Part shown: one piece after another, positions 1 through 6,454 of the stretch | Layout: every line of letters begins with the position of its first letter | How positions within the stretch are numbered: the stretch's first letter is position 1 | Source of the DNA: Chitinophagia bacterium | GTDB lineage: Bacteria > Bacteroidota > Bacteroidia > Chitinophagales > Chitinophagaceae | Direction: 5' to 3' | Assembly (NCBI GenBank): GCA_010027295.1 | Contig: RGVM01000070.1 | Location: 1-9,121, forward strand | DNA length: 9,121 bases | Program-made: the position numbers and the translations under genes | The notes under the pieces: model-generated | What the model saw: only the letters and a program-made list of their open reading frames with translations | The model's database searches: none | What the model was told of the DNA's origin: nothing

Positions 1-1498
1 TGTCGATGACCATCTGGTCCATCCGCCGGTAGATCGCAAAGCGCGTGCTGTCATCGGCCTCCCCCAGCGCCTGTCGGTAGAGGACATCGAAGGCGGGGAT
101 GCTTGTCCGCGTATAGTTGGGCGGCGCGGGGTTCGCGCCGTAGAAGACACCCAGGTAGTTCTCGGCGTCGGGGTAGTCGGCAATCCAGCTGCCGCGAAAG
201 AAGAGTGCCTGCCTACGCGACATGCGCTCAAGGAGACTGCCCCGTTGCATGGCCTCGACGCGCACAGGGATACCGATCTCCTCGAGCTGTCTGGCCACGA
301 ATGCCCCCATCTCGGCATAGATGGGTATCGTGTAGAGCGTGAAGGGCTCCATTCCCCTGCCTCCGGGATATCCGGCCTCCGCCAGCAGCCGTCGGGCGAG
401 GGCAGGGTCGTAGTCATGCCCTTTCGGCCTGTCGCGGTCGAAGCCCGGCAGTCCGTAGGGCACGAAGCCGTTGATGGCGGGGAACCCGATCGAATTTCGC
501 AGGTAGAGCATCATCCTGCGGCGGTCGATGGCATGGCTCATCGCGAGGCGCACCCTGAGCGACCTCAGCGGAGAGCCTTGCAGCAGCGGGCTCGATGTGT
601 CCTGCAGGATGCCGAGGTACTCGGTGTTCATGTAGGCGTGCTTCTGAAGGACGATGCGACCCTTCCACTCGTCCTTGAGCGATCCGTCCCGACTTAGCAC
701 CTCGTCCTTGAAGTTGGCGTCTATGTCGTTGACGAAGTCGAGCCGGCCCTGTCGGAATTCGAGGAACTCGGCCGCCTTGTTGTCGAGGAAGGACACTTTG
801 ACGGCGTCGAGGTAGGGCAGCGGATGTCCGGCGTTATCGCGCTCGAAATACTGCGTGTTGCGGAGCAGGATGAGCGCCAGTCCCTCCTCCCAGCGTCCGA
901 AGCGGAAAGGCCCCGTCCCGCAGGGACTCCGGCCGAAATCTCGCCCAAGGGCCTGCACCACCTCCCGCGGGACGATGGAGCAGTACTGCATGCTCAGGAT
1001 CCCGAGGATGGGCGGGAAGGGGGTGCGCAGGCGCAGGATGAACGTGCTGTCGTCGGGTGCGGAGAAGGGGTGCAGGCTGTCGACACGGCCGTTGAAGATC
1101 CATGCGCCCGGACTGGCCGTGGCGGGGTCGAGGATGCGGGCGAGGGAGTAGGCGACGTCGGATGCGACCATGCGTCGACCCCTGCCTCCCGGGAAGGCGG
1201 CATGGTCGTGGAAGCGGACGTCGCGGCGCAGCGAGAAGGTATAGGTGAGCCTGTCGGACGAGAGGGTCCATGACCTCGCCAGCGAGGGGCGTATGCCGCT
1301 GTCGGGATGCACTTCGGTGAGGCTGTTGAAGAGCTGGTGGGTGGCCCAGATGACGGCCTGGTTCTTAGCGAAGGCGGGGTCCAGCGTGGCGATGCCCTCG
1401 GGCTGGTTGTAGCGGAAGACCATCCGGCCCTGGCTGCGCCTGCCGGTGCAGCCTGCGGCCAGCAGGAGGCAGATGAAAAATATCCTACTTTGCGGCAC
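1..1498 (-). CDS. Peptide-binding lipoprotein of an ABC transporter (SBP_bac_5 family), C-terminus cut by window edge
   Basis: This is an extracytoplasmic solute-binding protein of the oligopeptide/nickel class (SBP_bac_5, DppA/OppA-like). Such proteins capture peptides outside the inner membrane for an ABC importer. About 499 residues are visible. The N-terminus is a lipoprotein signal: a short charged start, a hydrophobic run (IFFICLLLAAG) and a lipobox ending LAAGC with Cys17 as the lipidation site. Family hallmarks follow: a THQLFNSLTEV segment near residue 55, RPSLARSW, SDRLTYTFSLRRDVRFHD, VASDVAYSLARILDP, CGTGPFRFGRWEEG, a mid-protein RLAMSHAIDRRRM block, and YDPALARRLLAEAGYPGG. The frame is still open at base 1; I estimate a few tens of C-terminal residues are missing. 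No ATG fits the signal peptide, so GTG at 1498 was chosen; TTG at 1504 is the alternative. No permease or ATPase gene is visible, so the substrate is inferred from family only. The gene diverges from the M1 peptidase with almost no gap. Confidence 0.9.
   Translation of the reverse strand, partial: MPQSRIFFICLLLAAGCTGRRSQGRMVFRYNQPEGIATLDPAFAKNQAVIWATHQLFNSLTEVHPDSGIRPSLARSWTLSSDRLTYTFSLRRDVRFHDHAAFPGGRGRRMVASDVAYSLARILDPATASPGAWIFNGRVDSLHPFSAPDDSTFILRLRTPFPPILGILSMQYCSIVPREVVQALGRDFGRSPCGTGPFRFGRWEEGLALILLRNTQYFERDNAGHPLPYLDAVKVSFLDNKAAEFLEFRQGRLDFVNDIDANFKDEVLSRDGSLKDEWKGRIVLQKHAYMNTEYLGILQDTSSPLLQGSPLRSLRVRLAMSHAIDRRRMMLYLRNSIGFPAINGFVPYGLPGFDRDRPKGHDYDPALARRLLAEAGYPGGRGMEPFTLYTIPIYAEMGAFVARQLEEIGIPVRVEAMQRGSLLERMSRRQALFFRGSWIADYPDAENYLGVFYGANPAPPNYTRTSIPAFDVLYRQALGEADDSTRFAIYRRMDQMVID
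1486..1492 (+). promoter_or_regulatory. Candidate -7 box for the M1 peptidase gene
   Basis: The plus strand reads TACTTTG, one base shorter than the Bacteroidota consensus TAnnTTTG. It sits in an AT-rich island (about 1473-1492) within GC-rich DNA. It lies 12 bases before the first in-frame ATG (1505), so the leader would be very short. The same bases encode the hydrophobic signal-peptide core of the opposite-strand lipoprotein, which also explains the AT-richness. No clear -33 element was found. Confidence 0.25.
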
Positions 1499-1501
1499 GA
1501 C

Positions 1502-1509
1502 CAAATGTA
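1502..1509 (-). promoter_or_regulatory. Candidate -7 box for the lipoprotein gene
   Basis: Read on the minus strand this is TACATTTG, an exact match to the Bacteroidota -7 consensus TAnnTTTG. No convincing -33 TTG-type element was found 19-23 bases upstream. The box lies immediately before the GTG start at 1498. A transcript starting a few bases downstream would therefore be leaderless, or would even lose the GTG, which argues for caution. Confidence 0.3.
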
Positions 1510-1513
1510 CGCC

Positions 1514-3187
1514 ATGAAGCCCATCCGGACAGCTCCCGGGCTGCGGTCGTCCGCGGCCGTCATCGCCGCCGCAGCCCTGCTCGCCCTCCTGCCGTCCGGC
1601 GAGAACCGGGCACAGGAAAAGGTATTCAACCGGGCCGACACCTTACGGGGTAGCATAACCGAAGAAAGGGCCTGGTGGGATGCCGTCCACTACGACATAG
1701 CCGTAGAGCCCGACTACGGGTCGATGACGGTCGTCGGCAGCGTCAGGCTCCGCTTCCGCGTGCTCGCGCCGGGCCGAACGATGCAGCTCGACCTGCAGGC
1801 ACCGATGGAGATCGGAAGGGTCGAATGGGACGGCAAGCCCCTCGATGTCACCCGCGACGGCAACGCCTGGCATGTCCGGTTTCCAGAGGCCCCACCCACG
1901 GGATCCCTGCAGACCCTCGCCGTCAGCTTCGCGGGCAAGCCGCAGGTGGCCAAACGCCCACCCTGGGATGGCGGATGGATCTTCACCCGCGACACTCAAG
2001 GCCGGCCCTGGATGAGCGTCGCCTGCCAGGGAATCGGGGCCAGTGTCTGGTATCCGTGCAAGGACCACCAGTCCGACGAGCCCGACAGCGCCGCCCTCTC
2101 CATCACCATACCTGACACGCTCGTCGCCGTCGCCAACGGCCGCCTGCGCAGCCGCACGCCGCAGCCGGGCGGCCGCATGACGTATGGATGGGCGGTGACA
2201 AGCCCCATCAACCTCTACAACATCATCCCCTACATCGGGAAGTACGTCAGCTGGGGGGAGACCTATCCCGGCGAAGGCGGCCCCCTCGCCTGCACCTACC
2301 ACGTGCTCGACTACGAACTCGAACGGGCGAAGGAGCAGTTCAAACAGGTCCCAGGCATGCTGTCCTGCTTCGAGCACTGGTTCGGGCCCTACCCCTTCTA
2401 TGCGGACGGCTACCAGCTCGTGCAGGCGCCACACCTGGGCATGGAGCACCAGAGCGCGGTGGCCTACGGCAACGGCTTCCGCAACGGGTACCGCGGCAAC
2501 GACCTCTCGGGCACCGGATGGGGCCTCAAATGGGACTTCATCATCGTGCATGAGAGCGGACACGAATGGTTCGGCAACAACGTGTCCTCCAAGGACGTGG
2601 CCGACATGTGGGTGCACGAGAGCTTCACGAACTACTCGGAGACGATCTTCACCGGCTGCCAGTCGGGACCGAAGGCCGGAAGCGAGTACGTGGCCGGCAC
2701 GCGCCGGCTCGTGCGCAACGACATCCCCGTGGTCGGCCGCTACGGCGTGAACGACGAGGGCTCGGGCGACATGTACTACAAGGGCGGCAACATGATCCAC
2801 TACATGCGGCAGCTCTTCCGCGACGACGAGCGCTTCCGCCTGGCGCTTCGGGCCATGAACGACACGTTCCGCCATGCGACGGTGACGTACGACGAGGTGG
2901 TGGGCTTCTGGAGCCGAAGGGCGGGTATGGACCTGTCGCCACTCTTCCACCAATACCTACGGACCACGCAGATACCCACCCTCTCCTACCGGATCCGCGG
3001 CCGGACACTCGAATACCGCTGGACGACATGCATTCCCGGCTATGACATCCCGGTGCAGGTCGTACTCGATGGAGGAGAGCGGGTCTGGCTCCATCCCACG
3101 ACCGAGCGGAAATCGACCCGGTTTCCCAGGGAGACGAAGGCATTGCAGATGGCACCCGAGTTCTACGCCAACCTGGCGGCGGAGTAG
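1514..3187 (+). CDS. Secreted M1-family zinc metallopeptidase (aminopeptidase-like)
   Basis: This 557-residue protein belongs to peptidase family M1 (gluzincins), which removes N-terminal residues from peptides using one zinc ion. Residues 1-34 look like a signal peptide: basic start, alanine/leucine core, cleavage near RAQ-EK. The beta-rich N-terminal domain covers about residues 50-260. The catalytic domain has HESGHEWFGN with zinc ligands His346 and His350 and catalytic Glu347. The third ligand, Glu369 in VHESFTNY, sits exactly 18 residues after His350. Tyr421 or Tyr422 in MYYKGGNM is the probable transition-state tyrosine. The exopeptidase motif usually written GXMEN reads GMEH (309-312). 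The protein ends soon after the helical segment, so it lacks the large C-terminal domain of PepN/ERAP-type enzymes. ATG at 1514 (MKPIRT) is preferred because it gives a normal signal peptide; ATG 1505 is possible, and an open frame back to 1307 only overlaps the lipoprotein gene. Secretion and the divergent peptide-binding gene suggest a role in using external peptides. Confidence 0.93.
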   Translation: MKPIRTAPGLRSSAAVIAAAALLALLPSGENRAQEKVFNRADTLRGSITEERAWWDAVHYDIAVEPDYGSMTVVGSVRLRFRVLAPGRTMQLDLQAPMEIGRVEWDGKPLDVTRDGNAWHVRFPEAPPTGSLQTLAVSFAGKPQVAKRPPWDGGWIFTRDTQGRPWMSVACQGIGASVWYPCKDHQSDEPDSAALSITIPDTLVAVANGRLRSRTPQPGGRMTYGWAVTSPINLYNIIPYIGKYVSWGETYPGEGGPLACTYHVLDYELERAKEQFKQVPGMLSCFEHWFGPYPFYADGYQLVQAPHLGMEHQSAVAYGNGFRNGYRGNDLSGTGWGLKWDFIIVHESGHEWFGNNVSSKDVADMWVHESFTNYSETIFTGCQSGPKAGSEYVAGTRRLVRNDIPVVGRYGVNDEGSGDMYYKGGNMIHYMRQLFRDDERFRLALRAMNDTFRHATVTYDEVVGFWSRRAGMDLSPLFHQYLRTTQIPTLSYRIRGRTLEYRWTTCIPGYDIPVQVVLDGGERVWLHPTTERKSTRFPRETKALQMAPEFYANLAAE

Positions 3188-3189
3188 AA

Positions 3190-3218
3190 GGTTGCATGGA
3201 AGCTACCCCACTGCAATC
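3190..3218 (+). terminator. Terminator-like hairpin after the M1 peptidase
   Basis: The arm GGTTGCATGG (3190-3199) pairs with CCAcTGCAATC (3208-3218): ten pairs including one G-T wobble, with one bulged C and an 8-base loop. It begins two bases after the peptidase stop codon, where a transcript end is expected. No T-run follows, so intrinsic termination is not established. A second, weaker inverted repeat (AGCCC/GGGCT, 3244-3272, followed by TTT) lies in the same convergent gap and could contribute. Confidence 0.35.
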
Positions 3219-3309
3219 CGGTCACTATCGTTCATGTGCCTTCAGCCCGCATGCAGAACCAGTGTATGGGCTTTAAACGGAAGTGCAGTGTAGAAACCTG
3301 TGCCATGTG

Positions 3310-3939
3310 TCAGCGCTTCCCGAAGTAGTGGGCGATTTCGGCCCGTGAATGCATGTTGAGTTTGCGGTAGATGTTCTTGGTGTGGGTGAAGAGGGTGTGG
3401 AGCGAGATGCCGCAGCGGTCTGCGATGATCTTGTGGGGGATGCCCTCTATGATCCGTTCCAATATCTCGCGTTCCCTCGCCGTGAGGTTGAACCGTTCCA
3501 TCTCGCTCTTCATCATGATGTCCTTCCGGCCGATATATTCGAGGACACGGCGGGCGATGCGCCCGTTGATGATGCTCTCGCCGTCGTGGATGCTCCGGAT
3601 GGCATGGATGATGCGGTCGGGGTCGTCCTTCTTGAGGAGGTAGCCGTGTGCTCCGGCGAGGATGGAGCGGAAGATCTTGTCGTCATCCTCAAAGACGGTA
3701 AGCATCAGGATGCCCGTGTCCGGCAAGGTATGGGAGATATGCTCGGCGCAACAGATGCCATCGATACCGGGGAGGTCGATATCCAGGACGGCGATGTCGG
3801 GCCGCGCATCGGTGAGCACCTTGAGATCCTCCACCTGCCGGGCGCGGTATACGATCTGAAGGTCCTCATGCATGCCGATCAGCATGCTGATGGCCTGCAG
3901 ATATTCGGCGTTGTCCTCCAGCAACAGGATTCGAATCAT
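3310..3939 (-). CDS. NarL/LuxR-family two-component response regulator
   Basis: This 209-residue protein has the standard layout of a NarL/FixJ-type response regulator: an N-terminal receiver phosphorylated by a histidine kinase and a C-terminal LuxR-type helix-turn-helix that binds DNA. The receiver (about 1-120) has the acidic pair Glu8/Asp9, the phospho-acceptor Asp53 in VLDIDLPG, Thr81 in MLTVFED, and Lys103 in YLLKK. The DNA-binding domain (about 148-207) carries LTAREREILERI, then the recognition-helix region around residues 178-188, then KNIYRKL and SRAEI. The third position of the usual T-V-K-x-H recognition core is Phe184 here, which is unusual. ATG at 3939 is chosen because MIRILLLEDN is the canonical receiver start; AAGAGG lies just upstream. 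The frame stays open to 4293, but that extension resembles no known domain. No histidine kinase is visible nearby, so signal and target genes are unknown. Confidence 0.93.
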   Translation of the reverse strand: MIRILLLEDNAEYLQAISMLIGMHEDLQIVYRARQVEDLKVLTDARPDIAVLDIDLPGIDGICCAEHISHTLPDTGILMLTVFEDDDKIFRSILAGAHGYLLKKDDPDRIIHAIRSIHDGESIINGRIARRVLEYIGRKDIMMKSEMERFNLTAREREILERIIEGIPHKIIADRCGISLHTLFTHTKNIYRKLNMHSRAEIAHYFGKR

Positions 3940-4063
3940 GTTTCGCCTCTTGTATCCAACCATCAGACGCGGGACATCCGCCCATCCATGAATATACCGA
4001 ACCTCCGGTGAGCGAATTGTGGCCGCGGTTCCCGTGATATTCAAAAGTGTGTGATCCGGACCA

Positions 4064-4096
4064 ACCGGGTCATACCCAATTCTTGGTATGCCGGGT
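4064..4096. repeat. Imperfect inverted repeat (hairpin or operator candidate)
   Basis: The left arm ACCGGGtCATACC pairs with the right arm GGTATGCCGGGT around the 8-base loop CAATTCTT. The inner six pairs (4071-4076 with 4085-4090) are perfect. After a bulged T, five of six outer positions also pair, giving 11 pairs. No T-run follows on either strand, so it is not a typical intrinsic terminator. It lies about 125 bases upstream of the response regulator and could be an operator or an RNA hairpin. Confidence 0.5.
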
Positions 4097-4130
4097 CGGA
4101 TGGGCTCCGACCGGCCGTGGGGCCTGCCTC

Positions 4131-4142
4131 CGGACATGTCCG
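4131..4142. repeat. Perfect 12-base palindrome, possible operator
   Basis: CGGACATGTCCG is perfectly self-complementary. It lies in the non-coding region about 190 bases upstream of the regulator start. LuxR-type regulators often bind dyad sites, so autoregulation is possible. In GC-rich DNA a palindrome of this length can also arise by chance somewhere in 9 kb. Confidence 0.35.
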
Positions 4143-4300
4143 AATCCAATCCGGTCCCGCACCGACATGGGCAGGTGGATGATGACCTTCCTGCTGGGCC
4201 GGTGGCCGAACTAGCCGGGTCCGGGTCGAAGGGCTCAAGCCGTCGCTCGACGCGTTTCCCGAAGATCGGGGAGGGGAAGAGGCACATGGGCATCAGGGCC

Positions 4301-6358
4301 CTACTCCTGAATCCTGGCGGCTTTCTGGAGGAACTCCTTGTCGTTCCTCAACCTTTGGGAGATGTGCACCAGAGATGCCGGTCCGTCGAACCGGATAGCG
4401 GTCAATGCGAGTTCCTCGTCGTCCCGAAGGGCATCTGAGCAGTGGCGGATGTTATAGCCATATCCCTTGCGCGATACGGCGGCCAGGGCGATCTCCCTGT
4501 CCCCCCTGAAGGCCTTCGGCATCTTCTCGAACTGGTGGGGCTGGGATCGGACGGCCTGCAGGACGATGTCCCGGTCGTCCCGAAGCTCGCCTTCGATGGC
4601 ATCGTAATAGAGGCCTGCGTCCACCGCACGCAGGAGGAAGGACTTGTCACTCCGGAGTCGCTCCGAGGCGTGTCGCAGGCTGTAGCCGTTGTGGGCGATC
4701 ACCCCGAGCATGACCTCTTCATCGTCGGTGAAGGACTGGGGCACATGCTGCAGTATGTCGGAGCCCGCCTTGGCCGCCGCGACCACGAAGGCCCTGTCAT
4801 GCCGGATCCGTTCCTCGGCGAATTCGATGTTCCGACCGCTGATCTCCAGCATCCGCATCACGAAGCCGGCGTCGCGGCGCAGGCGTTCGGATGCCAGGCC
4901 GAGTGAGGGCTCGTATTCGCCGCAGGCGGCCAGGACGACAGCCTCGTCGTCCAGCAGCTGTGGAGGCAGTAAGGCCGCCAAGCCCTTGTCATGGTTCAGC
5001 GCCAGCAAGACGACTTCCCTGTCAGCCAGCAGCGCCGGCGGCGCGTAGCGCAATGCGTTGGGGAAAACCTCCAACAGCTCGGTAACCCTCCCCAGGTTCT
5101 CGGCCACGAAGCCGCAGATATCCTGATACCGGAGATAGCTGACCTTTTCAGGGTCGGGGAGTTCGAAAATCCTTCCGGCGGCATGCATGGCCCGGAGCAC
5201 GTCGAGGTCGCGCCGCATGTGACGGGGGATATATGGATAAACACTCCCCGGCCGAGAGCCGCGGTTAGAGATCATGGAGAGTATGAAGTCCCTGTCGTTG
5301 CGCAGGGAGTCGGAGGCAGACAGGAAACATACCGGCCTTCGTTCGCAGAACTTCCTGACCCAATCGGGATCGGACCGGACCTGCAAGGGAAGGAAGGGGA
5401 AGTCCAGTGGACTGTGCCGATACACTTCCTCGACATATCCATCCCTCCGCCAGTGCTCGAGGTGCCTGGCCTGTCGTTCGGCACGGGTGCCTCCCTCGGC
5501 ATCCATCACCCAAAGGTCACGTCCGTCCAGGAAGGGGAAGGTATTGTACTGGAGGGTGAAGTCCTCCATGTCCTTCCAGGCGAGCCCCACGCGGAATTGA
5601 TGCAGGACGGTCCACGTCTCCATGTCCGCGAAGTCGCTGTGCGGCTGTTTCCTGCTCACTCGGTAGGTGCCCGGTGCGAGGATGCCATTGAGCGCATGTC
5701 TGCTGCCGGTGCCACGGATCTCGACCTCCGGGTCGACGGACAAAAGGTTCCGGATGCTGTAGACGGCACCCTTGACTGTTTCGAAGCCATATTCCACCTC
5801 ACGGTCCTGACGCGCATATCCGATGATTTCCACGGCCGTCTCGTCGGGAAGCCTTCCTTTGACCAATGTCTGATAGTCGCTGTTGCAGTCCACGTACAGC
5901 GTCTCACCGAGTCCGATCCGGGGTGGATAATCATGGCTGCCCGCCAGTATGATGCCACCTTCGGCATCGAGCAGGTGGACCTCGGTGCCGTGGAAGGCTT
6001 TCGCCACCACACTCCCCCTGCCTTCCAGCGAGATTTCCTCGATGGAGGTATAGATGGGGGCGCAAAGACTCTGACCCGTTTCCGGATGGCAGACGAAGAA
6101 GAGTTCCTGCGGCAGGGCCTCGTTCTCCCGTAACAGGCGCACCAGGCTGCCGGACCTCGCAGCCTTCAGTTCCTGGAACAGCTCATCGGCATCCATCTCG
6201 TCATCCTCCGCGTTGATGAAGAAAGGATCGCCGTAGGTGTCAAGCCAATTCGCGCAGCGCTCCCGGAAGGCCAGGGCAAAGGCCTTGAGATCATCCTTCG
6301 TCGGTGTCCGGCGGCGGATGACGAACATGTCCGTTCTAGGGGAGTTTATGTTGGACAT
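4301..6358 (-). CDS. DUF4116-like repeat protein, tail-less paralogue
   Basis: This 685-residue protein has no function I recognise and no signal peptide or membrane segment, so it is probably cytoplasmic. Residues 11-315 form an N-terminal region shared with the next gene. It contains MFVIRRRTPT, a Cys/His segment (CHPETGQSLCAPIYT, 90-104), SLEGRGSVVAKAFHGTEVHLLDAEG at 110-134 with long identities to its paralogue, and a strand-rich stretch to about 235. From about 318 to 682 run some 13 degenerate repeats of 24-27 residues with a core like (H/F)ASERLRxDxxFVLxAV. These resemble Pfam DUF4116 (recalled, not searched) and should fold as a helical solenoid. Repeats 8-10 (about 538-600) are the best conserved between copies. 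The protein stops right after the last repeat and lacks the linker and ELPF tail of its neighbours. Start choice is uncertain: ATG 6358 is used; ATG 6328 (MFVIRRR) best matches the paralogue's N-terminus, and GTG 6415 is also open. Confidence 0.85.
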   Translation of the reverse strand: MSNINSPRTDMFVIRRRTPTKDDLKAFALAFRERCANWLDTYGDPFFINAEDDEMDADELFQELKAARSGSLVRLLRENEALPQELFFVCHPETGQSLCAPIYTSIEEISLEGRGSVVAKAFHGTEVHLLDAEGGIILAGSHDYPPRIGLGETLYVDCNSDYQTLVKGRLPDETAVEIIGYARQDREVEYGFETVKGAVYSIRNLLSVDPEVEIRGTGSRHALNGILAPGTYRVSRKQPHSDFADMETWTVLHQFRVGLAWKDMEDFTLQYNTFPFLDGRDLWVMDAEGGTRAERQARHLEHWRRDGYVEEVYRHSPLDFPFLPLQVRSDPDWVRKFCERRPVCFLSASDSLRNDRDFILSMISNRGSRPGSVYPYIPRHMRRDLDVLRAMHAAGRIFELPDPEKVSYLRYQDICGFVAENLGRVTELLEVFPNALRYAPPALLADREVVLLALNHDKGLAALLPPQLLDDEAVVLAACGEYEPSLGLASERLRRDAGFVMRMLEISGRNIEFAEERIRHDRAFVVAAAKAGSDILQHVPQSFTDDEEVMLGVIAHNGYSLRHASERLRSDKSFLLRAVDAGLYYDAIEGELRDDRDIVLQAVRSQPHQFEKMPKAFRGDREIALAAVSRKGYGYNIRHCSDALRDDEELALTAIRFDGPASLVHISQRLRNDKEFLQKAARIQE

Positions 6359-6429
6359 TTGATATTTGTCTATGGCGGCAACTTCCTGAGTCGTCTCGGA
6401 CAGCTGCGAGGTCACATGAGGGGTGCTTG

Positions 6430-6447
6430 TGGAAAATTATGGAAAAT
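6430..6447 (-). promoter_or_regulatory. AT-rich tandem repeat and weak -7 box between the two repeat-protein genes
   Basis: The 96-base gap between the paralogues contains TGGAAAAT twice (6430-6437 and 6440-6447, plus strand), spaced exactly 10 bases, in an otherwise GC-rich area. Read on the minus strand the junction gives TAATTTTC (6432-6439), matching TAnnTTTG except for the last base. A GTTG lies about 24 bases upstream, slightly far for a -33 element. This may be a promoter for the 4301-6358 gene, making the two paralogues separately transcribed, or a protein-binding repeat one helical turn apart. Confidence 0.3.
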
Positions 6448-6454
6448 GTGCCTG

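Larger units (their letters stand above)
3940..4300. other. Intergenic region upstream of the response regulator
   Basis: About 360 bases separate the regulator start from the stop of the next gene, unusually long for this window. One frame is open on the minus strand throughout, but its translation is rich in Pro, Arg, Ser and Gly and resembles no protein. The region holds an imperfect inverted repeat (4064-4096) and a perfect palindrome (4131-4142). It probably contains the regulator's promoter and perhaps the 3' end of the upstream transcript. The best minus-strand -7 look-alike is TATATTCA at about 3990-3997, which is weak. I see no RNA gene. Confidence 0.6.

Noticed and set aside
1307..1513. 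Upstream start for the M1 peptidase
   Set aside because: It would overlap the lipoprotein gene by about 190 bases and bury the signal peptide; the added residues look like antisense noise.
994..1656. Minus-strand frame of 220 codons over the lipoprotein start
   Set aside because: The translation is Ser/Pro/Arg/Thr-rich noise; the adjacent frame reads a textbook SBP_bac_5 protein with a lipobox.
1643..2953. Long minus-strand open frame (436 codons) opposite the M1 peptidase
   Set aside because: The plus strand encodes an unmistakable peptidase here; the antisense translation is Val/His/Ala-rich without domain features, as expected from GC-rich third positions.
3940..4293. In-frame N-terminal extension of the response regulator
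   Set aside because: The receiver domain starts at MIRILLLED; the 118 upstream codons are low-complexity and no regulator of this type has such a region.
4190..4300. Frameshifted remnant of an ELPF tail after the tail-less paralogue
   Set aside because: I read the frames just downstream of the stop and found no linker-like sequence ending in an acidic L-P-F tip, so there is no evidence the tail was lost by a recent frameshift.
4991..6133. Plus-strand open frame of 380 codons opposite the first complete repeat protein
   Set aside because: It mirrors a gene with clear paralogy on the minus strand, and its own translation has no repeat or motif of its own.
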